From positions 1,178,001 to 1,242,000 of the forward strand of contig NZ_CP113056.1 of assembly GCF_026625645.1 (NCBI RefSeq): 64,000 bases of DNA, in the 5' to 3' direction. Source of the DNA: Ancylobacter sp. SL191 (GTDB lineage: Bacteria; Pseudomonadota; Alphaproteobacteria; Rhizobiales; Xanthobacteraceae). Both the position numbers and the translations under genes were made by a program. The notes beneath the pieces are model-generated. The model searched no databases, was not told the DNA's origin, and saw nothing but the letters and a program-made list of their open reading frames with translations. Shown here piece after piece: positions 10,102 through 19,894 of this stretch; the first letter of the stretch is position 1; every line of letters starts with the position of its first letter.

Positions 10102-11987
10102 GCGCTTGCGCCGCTGCGCGGGGCGCTGCCGCGCGGGCCGGCAATGCCGCGCAGGCTGCCTGCGGCGGCCAGCTTGTCGGCCGAGCGCAGCAGGTCGTCC
10201 ATGTCGACGATCAGCACCGGCGCGCCGTCCTCCATCAGCGCGGCGGCAGCGATGTCCTTGATCTTGCCGAGGCGCGGGTCGAGCGGGCGCACAACCAGCT
10301 CGCGCTCGCCGCGAAAGGCGTCGACCACCAGCCCATAGGCGCCGGCGCCGTTGCCGATCACCACCACGGCGAGTTCGTTCCCGCCCGCCTCCGCGTCGCC
10401 CAGACCCAGCAGCTCATGGGCGGTGACCAAGCCGATGCGCTGCCCGTCCACGCCGATATGCGGGCGCCCCTCCAGAAGCTGCACCGCCTCGCGCGGCACC
10501 CGCAGCGTGCGGGTAAGCCCGGCCAGCGGCAGAGCGTAGGGCTCGCCGGCGATGTCGACCAGCAGGGTGCGGATGACCGAAAGGGTGAGCGGCAGTTCCA
10601 GCAGGAAAGTGGTGCCCGCACCCGGCTGCGTGGTCACGCGCACCTTGCCGCGCACCTGCCGCACCATGGTCTGCACCGCGTCCAGCCCGACGCCGCGCCC
10701 GGAGACGTCGCTCACCACCTCCTTCATCGAGAAGCCCGGCAGGAACAGGAAGTCCAGCAGTTCCCCCTCGCTCAGCCCCGCCGCCGCGTCGGCGCCGATC
10801 AGCCGGCGGGTGACCACGGCGTGGCGCAGGGCGGAGAGGTCGATGCCGTGGCCGTCATCGGCGATAAGGATCTGCAGCAGCCCGGCATGGTGGCGGGCTT
10901 CGAGGCGGATAATGCCTTCCTCCGGCTTGCCGGTGGCGCGGCGCTGCTCGGGTGTTTCCAGCCCATGGTCGATGGCGTTGCGCAGCAGATGGCCGAGCGG
11001 GGCGTCGAGCTGGTCGAGAATGTCGCGGTCGATCCCGGTCGAGCCGCCGATGATCTCCAGCCGCGCGCTCTTGCCGAGCGCATGGGCGAGGTCGCGCACG
11101 GTGCGGGCATAGGCCCGCACACCATCCTCGAAGGGCCGCATCCGGCTCGCCAGCGTCTCGTTATAGAGCCGGTTGGCGAGGTCGGTGCTGCGCCGGTCGA
11201 GCGCGTCGAGTTCGGCCAGCCGCGCTTCCAGCGCCTGCCGGCCATCCTCCAGCGCACCGCGCGCCAGCATCAGCGCCTGCGCGGTCGGGCCGTCCTCCGT
11301 GCCGGGCGGCAGGGTGGCGCGCACGCTGTCGAGCGCGCGGGCGAGGGCGGTGTGCTCGCGGCGCAGACGGGTGAGGCTGTCGGCGAAGGGTCGCAGCCGC
11401 CGCGCCTCGATCAGCGATTCGCCGGCGAGGCCGAGCAGGCGCGTCATGCTCGTGGCGGTGATGCGGATCATCCGCTCGCCGCTCTCGCTGACGGGCTCGG
11501 GCGGAGGTGGCGGGACCGGGCGCGCCGGTTCTGGCGCCGGCGCCTCCGGGGGAGAAAGGGCTGGCGCACCGTCATCCTGCGCGGTCGCCTGCGCCAGCGC
11601 GGCGAGGAAGCCGTCGATCTGGGCCGCCGCCGGGCCGTCCTCGGCGCCCTCCGTCGCCGGGTCGGCGACCAGCGCCAGCAGGTCCACGCCGCGCAGCAGC
11701 GCGTCGATAGGAGCACGGCTCAGCCGCAGCTTGCCGTGCTGGGCGGCGACGAGGCACTCCTCCATGGCGTGCGCCACCCGCACCGCCGGCATCAGTTCGA
11801 CAATGCGCGCCGAGCCCTTGAGCGAATGCGCCGCCCGCATCGCCGCTTCCAGATGCGGCGCGGAGGTCGGCTCGCGCTCCAGCGTCAGCAGGGCCTGCGT
11901 CAGTGCCTGCGACTGCGTCTCCAGCTCGGCGCGGAACAGGTCGAGCATGGAGAACTGGCTGAGATCGGGCGTGCCGGAGGCGCTCAT
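9733..11987 (-). CDS. wspE: WspE-like hybrid CheA histidine kinase, frameshifted before its receiver domain
   Basis: This is the histidine kinase of the Wsp complex. Visible in order are an HPt domain with His54 in RAAHSLKGSA, dimerisation and ATPase domains (LLRNAIDHGLE, DDGHGID, GRGVGLDAVQ) and a CheW-like domain. The receiver domain that should follow lies in the -1 frame. The kinase frame runs on only to 9960, with an unrelated tail of about 60 residues. Adding one base to the run of four G at 10120-10123 (C on the coding strand) restores a continuous protein through the linker RRKRVLVVDD. This is either a real mutation or a base-call error. The ATG at 11987 overlaps the wspD stop as ATGA. 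Confidence 0.85.
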
Positions 11988-12598
11988 GCCAGCCCCCGCC
12001 CGAGCGCGTCGAGCAGCGCGGGGCCGTTGAGCCGCCCCACCGCGTGGCCCTGCCAGTCGATCAACGCATCGGTGAAGCGCGCGCCCGCCCGCTCGACGGT
12101 GGCGGGGAGCGGGCGCAGCTCGGCGTCCGTGCAGCGATGCAGGCCATGCACCTCGTCGGCCTCGAAGGCGACGCGGCGGCGTTCGGCATCGCCAATCACC
12201 ACGAGCCGGGCAAAGCCGGTGGCGCGCCCGCCATCGTCTGCCTCCGCGGTGCCGAGGAGTTCGCCGAGCGCGACCTTCACCAGCAATTCGCCGCGCACAT
12301 TGACGATACCGCGCACCAGCCGGTCGCGCCGGTGCGGCAGGCTGTGGCTGCGCCGGGGCTCGGTGATCTCGGTCACCAGCCCGGCCGGCAGGGCGAGCCA
12401 TTCGCGGCCGAGGCGGAAGATCAGCACTTTCCGCGCGCTCGCCTGCGCCGCCTCGGTCTCGCGGCGCGGCGCGGCGATGTGGCGGGCCCATTCGGCGCGG
12501 TAGCCCGGCGGCAGCGGGCGGGCGAGCAGGCCGCCGGCGCCGACGCTTTCGCCCGTCCGGGGGGCGTCGGGCTTGATGTCATCCTCGGGCGCCGCCAT
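11984..12598 (-). CDS. wspD: WspD-like CheW coupling protein
   Basis: This 204-residue CheW-domain adaptor links the WspA receptor to the WspE kinase. The CheW core begins near residue 55 (VLIFRLGREWLALPAGLVTEI) after an N-terminal extension of about 50 residues, as in the longer of the two Wsp CheW proteins. The segment LVRGIVNVRGELLVKV is the conserved CheW strand pair. The start overlaps the wspC stop as TGATG, and the stop overlaps the wspE start as ATGA, so translation of the three is coupled. The wspD name follows from gene order relative to the other CheW gene. Confidence 0.88.
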   Translation of the reverse strand: MAAPEDDIKPDAPRTGESVGAGGLLARPLPPGYRAEWARHIAAPRRETEAAQASARKVLIFRLGREWLALPAGLVTEITEPRRSHSLPHRRDRLVRGIVNVRGELLVKVALGELLGTAEADDGGRATGFARLVVIGDAERRRVAFEADEVHGLHRCTDAELRPLPATVERAGARFTDALIDWQGHAVGRLNGPALLDALGRGLA

Positions 12599-13905
12599 CA
12601 GCCGTCACCGCCCGCGCCGAGCCGCTCCAGCCGCGCGCGCAGCCGGGCGGCGCCCGCCTCGTCGCCCTTGCGGCGCAGAAGCAAAGCGAGATGGGCAAGT
12701 GCCTCGCGGTGGTCCGGCGCAAGATACAGCGCCTTGCGGTACTGCTCGGCGGCGCCGGCGGCGTCGTCGCCGGCGTCGCAGGCAAGGCCGAGCAGATAGA
12801 ACACGCCGGCCGAGGGGCCGAAAGCGGCGATGTGCCGGTGCGCGGCCGCCTTGGCCTCGGCCAGGCGCCCGGCATTGGCCGCGGCCTCGATCGCGGCAAG
12901 GCTGGCCGCCGCTTTGTCGCCGCCGGCGGACGGCGCCGCCGGGGCCGGCGAGACCGGCACGCGCGGCGCGGCGAGGCGGTGCGGTGCGGTGGCCGGCGCG
13001 CGCGCGGCCGGGCGGGCGACGGGGCGCCCCTCCGGCCTGGGTGACGGACGGCGCGCGGGGGCCGCCGGGCGCGGGGCAGGGCGCGGCGTCGGCGCCACGC
13101 GGGTGAAGGCAAAGGCCATCGGGCTGCGCAGCGAGGCATAGCCGTTGAGCAGCGGCAGGCCGGATTCCGCCGGCCCCACCAGCAGCAGCCCGTCCGGCGC
13201 CAGCCGCGCGCCGAGCCGCTCCAGCGCCCGGATCTGGTCGGCGCGGTCGAAATAGATCAGCAGGTTGCGGCAGAAGATGACGTCATAGGCCGTCTCGCCC
13301 AACAGCAGGCCGGGATCGAACAGATTGCCGGTGCGCAGCCGCACCGGCGCGCGCACGGCCGCGTGGGGACGGTAGCCCCCGTCCACCGCCTCGAAATAAC
13401 GCTCGCGGAAGGCGAGGTCGCGGCCGCGAAACGAATTGCGCCCATAGATGGCGCGCCGCGCCTCGACGATGTTGCGGGTGGAGACGTCCACCGCGTCGAT
13501 CACGAAGCCGTCGGCGGGGATGCCGGCATCGAGCAGCGCCATGGCCATGGAATAGGCTTCCTCGCCGGTCGAGCAGGGCAGGCTGAGCAGCCGCAGCGGG
13601 CCGGTATGCGTCGCCCGCCCGGCGACGTGCTGCGTCATCGCCGCAAAGGCGCGGGGATCGCGGAAGAACCAGGTCTCTGGCACGACGATGGCGTTGACCA
13701 GCTCCTGAAGCTCGGTCGGGTCGGCGGCGGCATGGCGGGCATAGGCGGTCTCGTCGGCAATGCCGGTGGCCGCGAGGCGCTGGCGCACGGCATAGGCGAT
13801 CGTCTGCGCGCCGAGCGTTCCGGCATCGAGCCCGATCGTGTTGTGCAGCAGGCGCTCAATGGGGCCGTGCTCCGTCCTGTGGCTCGCCGCCGCGCTCATG
13901 GCCAA
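12598..13905 (-). CDS. wspC: WspC-like CheR protein-glutamate methyltransferase with TPR region
   Basis: This 435-residue S-adenosylmethionine-dependent methyltransferase methylates the WspA receptor. The CheR N-terminal helical region is followed by the SAM motif LPCSTGEEAYSMAM and FCRNLLIYFD. The C-terminus carries a Pro/Ala/Arg-rich linker and then tetratricopeptide-like helices (GLACDAGDDAAGAAEQYRKA; HREALAHLALLL). This CheR-TPR layout is the WspC hallmark. The start is seven bases after the wspB stop. The antagonist is WspF, encoded two genes downstream. Confidence 0.92.
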   Translation of the reverse strand: MAMSAAASHRTEHGPIERLLHNTIGLDAGTLGAQTIAYAVRQRLAATGIADETAYARHAAADPTELQELVNAIVVPETWFFRDPRAFAAMTQHVAGRATHTGPLRLLSLPCSTGEEAYSMAMALLDAGIPADGFVIDAVDVSTRNIVEARRAIYGRNSFRGRDLAFRERYFEAVDGGYRPHAAVRAPVRLRTGNLFDPGLLLGETAYDVIFCRNLLIYFDRADQIRALERLGARLAPDGLLLVGPAESGLPLLNGYASLRSPMAFAFTRVAPTPRPAPRPAAPARRPSPRPEGRPVARPAARAPATAPHRLAAPRVPVSPAPAAPSAGGDKAAASLAAIEAAANAGRLAEAKAAAHRHIAAFGPSAGVFYLLGLACDAGDDAAGAAEQYRKALYLAPDHREALAHLALLLRRKGDEAGAARLRARLERLGAGGDG

Positions 13906-13912
13906 GCCCTCT

Positions 13913-14392
13913 TCATGGCCGCACCTCTCCGCTCGCCGGTTCTACCTGGCGGAACAGGATGGCGCGGATGTCATCGCTCAGCAAAGCCGGCGCCTTGACC
14001 CATTGCAGCAGCCCGTCCGCATCGGCGGCGACCGGGCCGAGATAGGCGGGCATGCCCGCCTCGACGCCCGTCGGCACGAAATCGGACGGCGCGCGCTTCA
14101 CCGTGGCGATCACCTCCTCGGCGGCGAGCGCCAGAAGGGCGGCGCCCTCGCCCGCTTCCGGGTAGCGCAGCAGGATGATGCGCGAGCTCATCACCTCCGC
14201 CACCGGCTGGCCGGTGGCGAGGAGCGCGAGGTCGAGCAGCGGCACGGGCTGGCCGTGATAGCTGATAAGGCCGGCGATCCCCGACGGCGCGCCGGGCAGC
14301 GCCTTGGCGGCGACGAGCGGCAGCACCTCCTCGACCTGCCGCGCATCGAGCACGTAGCGGTCCTTGCCGATGCGGAATGTGAGGAACAGCAC
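13913..14392 (-). CDS. wspB: WspB-like CheW coupling protein
   Basis: This short CheW adaptor of 159 residues consists of little more than the CheW fold: LFLTFRIGKDRYVLDARQVEEVLPL at the N-terminus and GIAGLISYHGQPVPLLDL in the conserved strand pair. The GTG start at 14392 has GGGGG about seven bases upstream. It lies 14 bases after wspA and seven before wspC. Having two CheW proteins (B and D) flanking a CheR is the standard Wsp arrangement. Confidence 0.9.
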   Translation of the reverse strand: MLFLTFRIGKDRYVLDARQVEEVLPLVAAKALPGAPSGIAGLISYHGQPVPLLDLALLATGQPVAEVMSSRIILLRYPEAGEGAALLALAAEEVIATVKRAPSDFVPTGVEAGMPAYLGPVAADADGLLQWVKAPALLSDDIRAILFRQVEPASGEVRP

Positions 14393-14406
14393 TGTCGCCC
14401 CCGGGC

Positions 14407-16020
14407 TCAGGCCCTGAGCCTGAACCGCGCGATCGAACTGCGCAAGCCGCCGGACACCTGGCTCAGCTCGTCAATGGCGAGCGTCGACTGGTGCAGCGAT
14501 TCCACCGTCTGCTGCGCCGCCTCGCTGAGCTGGCCGAGCGCGTCGCTGATCTGCTCGGCGCCGGTGGCCTGCGCCTGCATGCCCTCATTGGCGATCTCGA
14601 AGCGCGGCACGAGGCCCTGCACCTGCTGGATGATCGCCGTGAGCTGGCCCCCGACCTCCTGCACCTCGGTCATGCCGCGCCGCACTTCCTCGGAGAACTT
14701 GTCCATGCCCATCACGCCGGCGGCGACCGCCGACTGGATGTCCCGCACCATCTGCTCGATGTCATAGGTCGAGGTCGCCGTCTGGTCGGCGAGGCGGCGG
14801 ATCTCGGTCGCCACCACGGCGAAGCCGCGCCCGTACTGCCCGGCCTTCTCCGCCTCGATGGCGGCGTTGAGCGAGAGCAGGTTGGTCTGGTCGGCCACCT
14901 TGGTGATGGTGGTCACCATCTGGTTGATGTTGCCGGCCTTCTCACTGAGCACGGCCAGCTTGCCGTTGATGGCGCCCGCCGCCTCCATCACATGGCGCAT
15001 CGTCGCTTCCATGCGGGCAAGGCCGGCCTGGCCACCGCCGGCCAGCGTCGCCGTCTCCTCGGCGACATGCGACACCTCGGTCATGGTGCGCACCAGCTCG
15101 TTCGAGGTGGCGGAAATCTCCTTGGCGGTGGCGCCGATCTCGGTGGTGGTGGCGGCGATCTCGCTGGAGGTCGCCTGCTGCTCCTTGGAGGTGGCGGCGA
15201 GTTCGGTGATCGAGGTGTTGACCTGGATGCTCGACTTCTGCACCTGCCCGATCAGCGCAGTGAGCTCGTCCGCCATGGCGTTGAAGCCATCGGCCAACGT
15301 GGCGAACTCGTCGCGCCGCGTCAGCGCGAGCCGGGTACTGAAATCGCCGGTGCGCATCACGCCGACCGCTCCCACCAGCGTGCCGAGCGGCACGGTGATG
15401 GCGCGGAACAGCAGCCAGCCGCTCAGCAGCGACAGCGCGGCGGCCAGGATGAAGCCGAGATAGAGCCCGATCTCGGCGTTGCGGATCACCGCGACGATAT
15501 GGTCGGTGGAGGCTTCCTCCGCGGCCTGATTGAGCGCCACCGCCTCGTCCAGCGCCTTGTCGATGGAGGCGAGGCGCGGCATCAGATCGGTGCGGATCGC
15601 GGCGTGCAGCGCGTCGGCCGGAAGGGTGAGCGCGGCATCCTCCGCCGGCCAGAAGCCATTCGCTTCGGCCTTGAGCGCCTCGTAATTGCGCCGGTCCTCC
15701 GAGGAATCCAGCGTCGCCTCATAGGCCGCGAGACCCTGCGTGATCGTGGTCCGGTTCGCCTTGAGCTGCTCCAGCACCGCCGCTCGACCGTTGCTGTCGG
15801 TCTCCAGCGCGACGGAGGTCAGAAGCCCCTGCGCGCGGGCCCAGGCCTCGCGCATCTTGAGGCTGGCGATCAGGGCGGGGACGGTGCTGGTCTCGATGGT
15901 CAGCGCTTCCTGCTCGGCCTGGCGGAACCAGCGGTAGCTCACCGCCGTCACCGCGCTCAGCACCAGCAGCACCGCCAGGAAACTCGCAAGAATGCGGTGG
16001 CGGATTGTCAGTCGGGTCAT
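14407..16020 (-). CDS. wspA: WspA-like methyl-accepting chemoreceptor
   Basis: This 537-residue membrane receptor heads the Wsp operon. TM1 spans about residues 10-29, a helical periplasmic domain about 30-182, TM2 about 183-206, and HAMP about 207-258. The signalling domain has the hairpin tip DQTNLLSLNAAIEAEKAGQYGRGFAVVA (about 377-404, conserved in all MCPs). Surface contact or envelope stress is the known Wsp signal in pseudomonads; the ligand, if any, is unknown. It is transcribed first, about 90 bases downstream of the hydrolase stop, so the operon promoter may lie in that gap. Confidence 0.92.
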   Translation of the reverse strand: MTRLTIRHRILASFLAVLLVLSAVTAVSYRWFRQAEQEALTIETSTVPALIASLKMREAWARAQGLLTSVALETDSNGRAAVLEQLKANRTTITQGLAAYEATLDSSEDRRNYEALKAEANGFWPAEDAALTLPADALHAAIRTDLMPRLASIDKALDEAVALNQAAEEASTDHIVAVIRNAEIGLYLGFILAAALSLLSGWLLFRAITVPLGTLVGAVGVMRTGDFSTRLALTRRDEFATLADGFNAMADELTALIGQVQKSSIQVNTSITELAATSKEQQATSSEIAATTTEIGATAKEISATSNELVRTMTEVSHVAEETATLAGGGQAGLARMEATMRHVMEAAGAINGKLAVLSEKAGNINQMVTTITKVADQTNLLSLNAAIEAEKAGQYGRGFAVVATEIRRLADQTATSTYDIEQMVRDIQSAVAAGVMGMDKFSEEVRRGMTEVQEVGGQLTAIIQQVQGLVPRFEIANEGMQAQATGAEQISDALGQLSEAAQQTVESLHQSTLAIDELSQVSGGLRSSIARFRLRA

Positions 16021-16111
16021 GACCAGCTTTCATCGCAAGCGAAATGTAGAGACCGCAAGGTAACAGGCAGATATTGCCACAATCTTGCTCAAAACCTTGG
16101 TATCGAAGGTA

Positions 16112-17077
16112 TCAAGGTAAGATAACCCAGCGTCCGGGCGCCGATGCCGGCAGCCTGCCCTGGGTCAGCCAGGCGAGCGGGATGGGCCACAGCGTGTCCT
16201 GAAAGCGCGCATGGAAGAAGGCGAAATGGCCGATCGCGGCCACCCCGATATCGGCCGGGGCGATCCGCAGATGGGCGCGCGCCGCGCCGGTAAAATGGCC
16301 GAGCGCCCGTTCCAGCGCCGGCACGGTGCCGTAGGGGTCGTCCTCCAGCCCGATGGCGAGCAGCGCCGCGCGGGCGGTGGCGAAGCGCGCGGCGAGACGT
16401 TCGGCTTCGCCGGGACGGTGCCGGCGCACGCTTGAGGGGTAATGCGGGCCCATACCCGCCCAGTCGTGCGCGACGCCGGCCGGTGTGTCCTCCATCCAGC
16501 CGAGGCGGCCGCCGGGAAAATAGCCGGCGAGCCGGGTTAGCGCGGGCATGGCGACATGCCATTTCAGCACCATGCCGGCGCGGGACGTGGGGGCATAGTC
16601 GCGCCAATGGGCGTATTGCGCGCCGACCGTCACCGCGCGGCGCACCTGCGCATTGGACGGCGCGAGGCCGAAAGCGACGCCGCCGAAGGAATGCGCGACG
16701 AGGTCGAGCGCGTCGCCGGGGAAGCTCCGGCGGATGAAGACGAGCGCGCCCTCCAGATCCTTTTCGCCCCAATCGGTCCAGTCGGCCTCAAAGCCGCGCA
16801 GCCGGGCGGGACGGCTCTCGCCAATGCCGCGATAGTCGAAGGTGAGCACGTTGAAGCCATGGCTGTGCAGCCAGCCGGCGAAGCGGGCGTAATAGCGCGC
16901 CCGCACCGACGTCGCGCAGGCGATGACCACGCTCGCCTGGTGCGGCGCCCTATCCTCATGACGCCACAGCGTCCCGCCGAGCTCATAGCCATCGGCGGCG
17001 GGAAAGCGGACGGGCAGGCCGGGAGGGTAGGGGATCACGGGGGTCGTCACGCGGCGGCACCTCTCGGCGCCGAGCAT
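16112..17077 (-). CDS. Alpha/beta hydrolase family protein
   Basis: This is a predicted cytoplasmic alpha/beta-hydrolase of about 320 residues with no signal peptide. The nucleophile elbow reads LVAHSFGG, so the usual first Gly of GxSxG is Ala. An oxyanion-type segment (FDYRGIGES) precedes it, and a histidine late in the protein (AIGHFAFFH) could complete the triad. The start is uncertain: the ATG at 17077 adds about ten residues before the natural-looking VTTPVIPYPPG at 17047. It is on the same strand as the wsp genes but separated by about 90 bases. The substrate is unknown. Confidence 0.72.
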   Translation of the reverse strand: MLGAERCRRVTTPVIPYPPGLPVRFPAADGYELGGTLWRHEDRAPHQASVVIACATSVRARYYARFAGWLHSHGFNVLTFDYRGIGESRPARLRGFEADWTDWGEKDLEGALVFIRRSFPGDALDLVAHSFGGVAFGLAPSNAQVRRAVTVGAQYAHWRDYAPTSRAGMVLKWHVAMPALTRLAGYFPGGRLGWMEDTPAGVAHDWAGMGPHYPSSVRRHRPGEAERLAARFATARAALLAIGLEDDPYGTVPALERALGHFTGAARAHLRIAPADIGVAAIGHFAFFHARFQDTLWPIPLAWLTQGRLPASAPGRWVILP

Positions 17078-17101
17078 GACGCGCCGGCCCGCGCCTGTCG
17101 A

Positions 17102-18088
17102 TCAGGCCGGCGTCGAGACAGGTGGGGCCGGAGCGGGCGCGGGCACCAGCTTTCCCGTCAGCAGCAGCCAGAGCGAATGGCCGGAGGTGATCCCCACCAC
17201 CACTGTCGCCAGAGCGAGCAAGGCGGGGGCGAGCAGCGCCAGCGCCCCGGTCTCGCCGCGCCCGATCAGCTGGATGCTGGCGGTGGCCAGCGCGGTGAGA
17301 CCGAAGGTGAAGGCCCAATAGGCCGGCGACAGCGATTGCTTGAGGATCCACGGCAGCAGCCGCGCCAGCAGCAGGAGCTGCAGCAGGCCATAGCCGATCA
17401 GGGCGCGCACAAAGATGTCCGGCGGGCCGTTGGTGACGGCGAGATAGGTCACCGCGCCGACCACCGGTGGGGCGAGCTGGATGCCGAGCGTCGGGCGCAG
17501 CGCCGGGGCGAGCGCGGCGCCGTGCTGGAAGCGGTAGAGCAGCACGGATTCCATGGCGAGCCAGGAGAACAGCCCGGCCCCGAAGGCGAGCTGGCCCCAG
17601 TCGGGATAGCCCAGCACGCCGCAGGCGGTGCCGGTGACGTAGCAGCCGGCGACGGTCGGCAGATAGAGCACCGGCGTCGCCAGCGCCGGGTCGCGCTCGC
17701 CATAAAGCAGCGCGCCGGAGCGCCAGACGCCGAAGCCGAGAGTGAAGGCGGCGCCCGCGATGAGCAGCAGGATCGCCAGATCGCGGGAATAGGGCGCGGC
17801 GGCGATGCTCACCAGCAGCGTCGCGACGCCGGCGAGGCCGACAAAGCCCGATTGCACGGGATGGCTGATCTCGGCCATCGCGGCGGGCCGGGCGCGCAGC
17901 CATTTCAGCGCGTAGAGCGCGAGCACCACGGCCCAGACGAGGGAGCCGGCCGCCATGATCGCCTCGCCGATGACAGCGGGCGTGCCCCAGACATGATGGG
18001 CGGCGCGCCAGCTGCCGCCGAGGCCGACCAGCCCCAGCACCATGCCGAAGAAGGAGACGGGGATGATGGGCAGTCGCGGGTGTGGCAC
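17102..18088 (-). CDS. tehA: TehA-like SLAC1-family channel/transporter
   Basis: This 328-residue integral membrane protein has about ten hydrophobic segments and resembles TehA (tellurite-resistance/dicarboxylate transporter family, the bacterial relative of the plant anion channel SLAC1). Family-like stretches include LPTVAGCYVTGTACGVLGY, GAGLFSWLAMESVLLYR and LGIQLAPPVVGAV. The GTG at 18088 was chosen because AAGGAG lies about seven bases upstream; a longer frame beginning at 18136 adds non-membrane residues with no ribosome binding site. It is on the strand of cydDC, 93 bases after cydC. The physiological substrate is unproven. Confidence 0.85.
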   Translation of the reverse strand: MPHPRLPIIPVSFFGMVLGLVGLGGSWRAAHHVWGTPAVIGEAIMAAGSLVWAVVLALYALKWLRARPAAMAEISHPVQSGFVGLAGVATLLVSIAAAPYSRDLAILLLIAGAAFTLGFGVWRSGALLYGERDPALATPVLYLPTVAGCYVTGTACGVLGYPDWGQLAFGAGLFSWLAMESVLLYRFQHGAALAPALRPTLGIQLAPPVVGAVTYLAVTNGPPDIFVRALIGYGLLQLLLLARLLPWILKQSLSPAYWAFTFGLTALATASIQLIGRGETGALALLAPALLALATVVVGITSGHSLWLLLTGKLVPAPAPAPPVSTPA

Positions 18089-18181
18089 GGTTCTCTCCTT
18101 CGGCACGCGGCATCGCCCCGTGCCGGCTTCTCGCACGCGCCGGCGCGCGGGTCTTTCAGGGATGCCGGGCGGATGGTCCGG

Positions 18182-19894
18182 TCAATCGTCCCGCAGGCCC
18201 GTCAGCAGCGCATCATAGGCGGGCGCGCCGCGCCGCGCGACGGTGTGGAGGCGACCCTCCGCGAGCAGGACGAGCGTATCGGCGATCGCCGCCTCGCGCC
18301 GCAGATGGGTCGCCAGCACCAGCGTGTGGTCTCCGGCGCAGGCGGTGAGCTGCGCCAGCACCGCGCGGGCGGTGGCGCCGTCGAGCCCATCGGTCGGCTC
18401 GTCGAGCAGCCAGAGCGGAGCGCCACGCAGGATCAGCCGGGCGAGTGCCAGGCGGCGCTGCTGGCCGCCGGACAGCCCGATGCCGCCTTCGCCGAGCCGG
18501 CTTTCCAATCCGTCCGGCTGCGCCTCCACCACATCGGCAAGGCCGGCCTGTGCCAGCGCGGCGTAGAGCTCGCCCTCGCTGGCGGAAGGTTTGGCGAGCC
18601 GGAGATTGCCGGCGAGGCTGTCCTGGAACAGCTCGGTGCGCTGGGTGAGCAGGCTCGATGGCAGGGTGGCGAGCGCGCCGGCCTGCGGCGTGAGTTCGCC
18701 CGCCAGCGCCGCGAGCAGGGTCGACTTGCCGGCACCGCTCGTCCCGAGAAAAGCGATGTGCGCGCCGCGCGGCACATCGAGGCTGAGCCCGGTCAGAACC
18801 CGCGCGCCGCCAGGTTTGAGCGCGTCATGGCCGAGCGTCACATCGGCGAGGCGGAGCGCCAGCCCCGGCGGCGGCGCGGCGGGGGCCGGGGGCGGCGCGG
18901 CGGGCCGCAGGCGCGGGGCGAGACGGGTGGCGGCGATGAGCGCGCGTTCGGCCTCGATCACGCCCCGCCGCAACGCCGCGAAGGGATCGAAGGCGGCGAG
19001 TGCCACCAGCAGCACCAGCGCCGCGATGGGGGCGTCAATGCCGCCGCCCTGCGCGAGCCCGGCGACCAGCACCAGCATCACGGCCAGCAGCACGCCGGAG
19101 GCCGCGGTGAAACTCGCGCCAATGCGCGTCTCCACCCGGTTCAGCGCGTCATCGGCATCCGTGAGCCGGGCGTCGGCCGCTGTGAGCGCGGCGCGCTGCG
19201 CCCCGAGCCGCCCGGCCATGACGAGATCGGTCTGCCCGGCGAGCAGATCCACCGCGCGGGCGCGCAGCACTTCCAGCACATGCGCCCGCCGCCGCGCAGG
19301 CTTGCGCGCGGCCTTCAGCGCGACGAGCGGCACGCCGATGCCGACACCGAGCAGCAGCGCGGCGAAGATCAGCGCGGTCGTCCCGTCGATCACCGCGATG
19401 GCGCCGATCAGCCCGGCCGCCACGATGAGCGCCGCCGCGACGGGCAGGGCGACGCGCAGATAGAGCGAATCCAGCGCGTCAATGTCGAGCGTCAGGCGGA
19501 ACAGCAGGCGCGAGGGCCGGTCGGCCAGCCGTCCGGCCGCCTCCGGCGCCGCCCAGCCGCGAAACAGCCGCTCGCGCAGCCCGGCGAGCACGCCAAGCGC
19601 GGCATCATGCGTCACCAGCCGCTCGCCATAACGCCCGGCGGTGCGCAAAAGCGCCAGCAGGCGGATGACGGCGGAGGGGGCGAACAAGTCGAAGGCCAGC
19701 GCCGTCGCGGTACTCAGGCCGGCAATGGCGGTGGCGGTGATGAACCAGCCGGCGGTTCCGAGCAGGGCGATGCCGGCCACCAGCGTGACCACGGCAAGGC
19801 CGATGCCAGCGGACAGCGCCAGCGGCTTTTGCGCGAAGAACAGCCGGAGAATGGCAAAGAGCGCGCGGGCGCGGCCGGGGGGATGCTGACTCAT
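18182..19894 (-). CDS. cydC: Thiol reductant ABC exporter subunit CydC
   Basis: This is half of the heterodimeric CydDC exporter, which moves cysteine and glutathione to the periplasm and is needed for cytochrome bd assembly. In 570 residues, an N-terminal membrane domain of about six segments (roughly 25-300) is followed by an ATPase domain with Walker A GTSGAGKST (384-392), signature LSGGQ (474-478) and Walker B LWLLDEP. The ATG overlaps the cydD stop by four bases. Assignment as CydC rather than CydD rests on its being the second gene and on overall similarity. No cydAB genes follow in this window. Confidence 0.85.
   Translation of the reverse strand: MSQHPPGRARALFAILRLFFAQKPLALSAGIGLAVVTLVAGIALLGTAGWFITATAIAGLSTATALAFDLFAPSAVIRLLALLRTAGRYGERLVTHDAALGVLAGLRERLFRGWAAPEAAGRLADRPSRLLFRLTLDIDALDSLYLRVALPVAAALIVAAGLIGAIAVIDGTTALIFAALLLGVGIGVPLVALKAARKPARRRAHVLEVLRARAVDLLAGQTDLVMAGRLGAQRAALTAADARLTDADDALNRVETRIGASFTAASGVLLAVMLVLVAGLAQGGGIDAPIAALVLLVALAAFDPFAALRRGVIEAERALIAATRLAPRLRPAAPPPAPAAPPPGLALRLADVTLGHDALKPGGARVLTGLSLDVPRGAHIAFLGTSGAGKSTLLAALAGELTPQAGALATLPSSLLTQRTELFQDSLAGNLRLAKPSASEGELYAALAQAGLADVVEAQPDGLESRLGEGGIGLSGGQQRRLALARLILRGAPLWLLDEPTDGLDGATARAVLAQLTACAGDHTLVLATHLRREAAIADTLVLLAEGRLHTVARRGAPAYDALLTGLRDD

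Noticed and set aside
10050..10180. Programmed -1 frameshifting as the explanation for split wspE
   Set aside because: No X-XXY-YYZ slippery heptamer is seen at the junction; the only repeat is a four-base C run, more consistent with an indel or base-call error.
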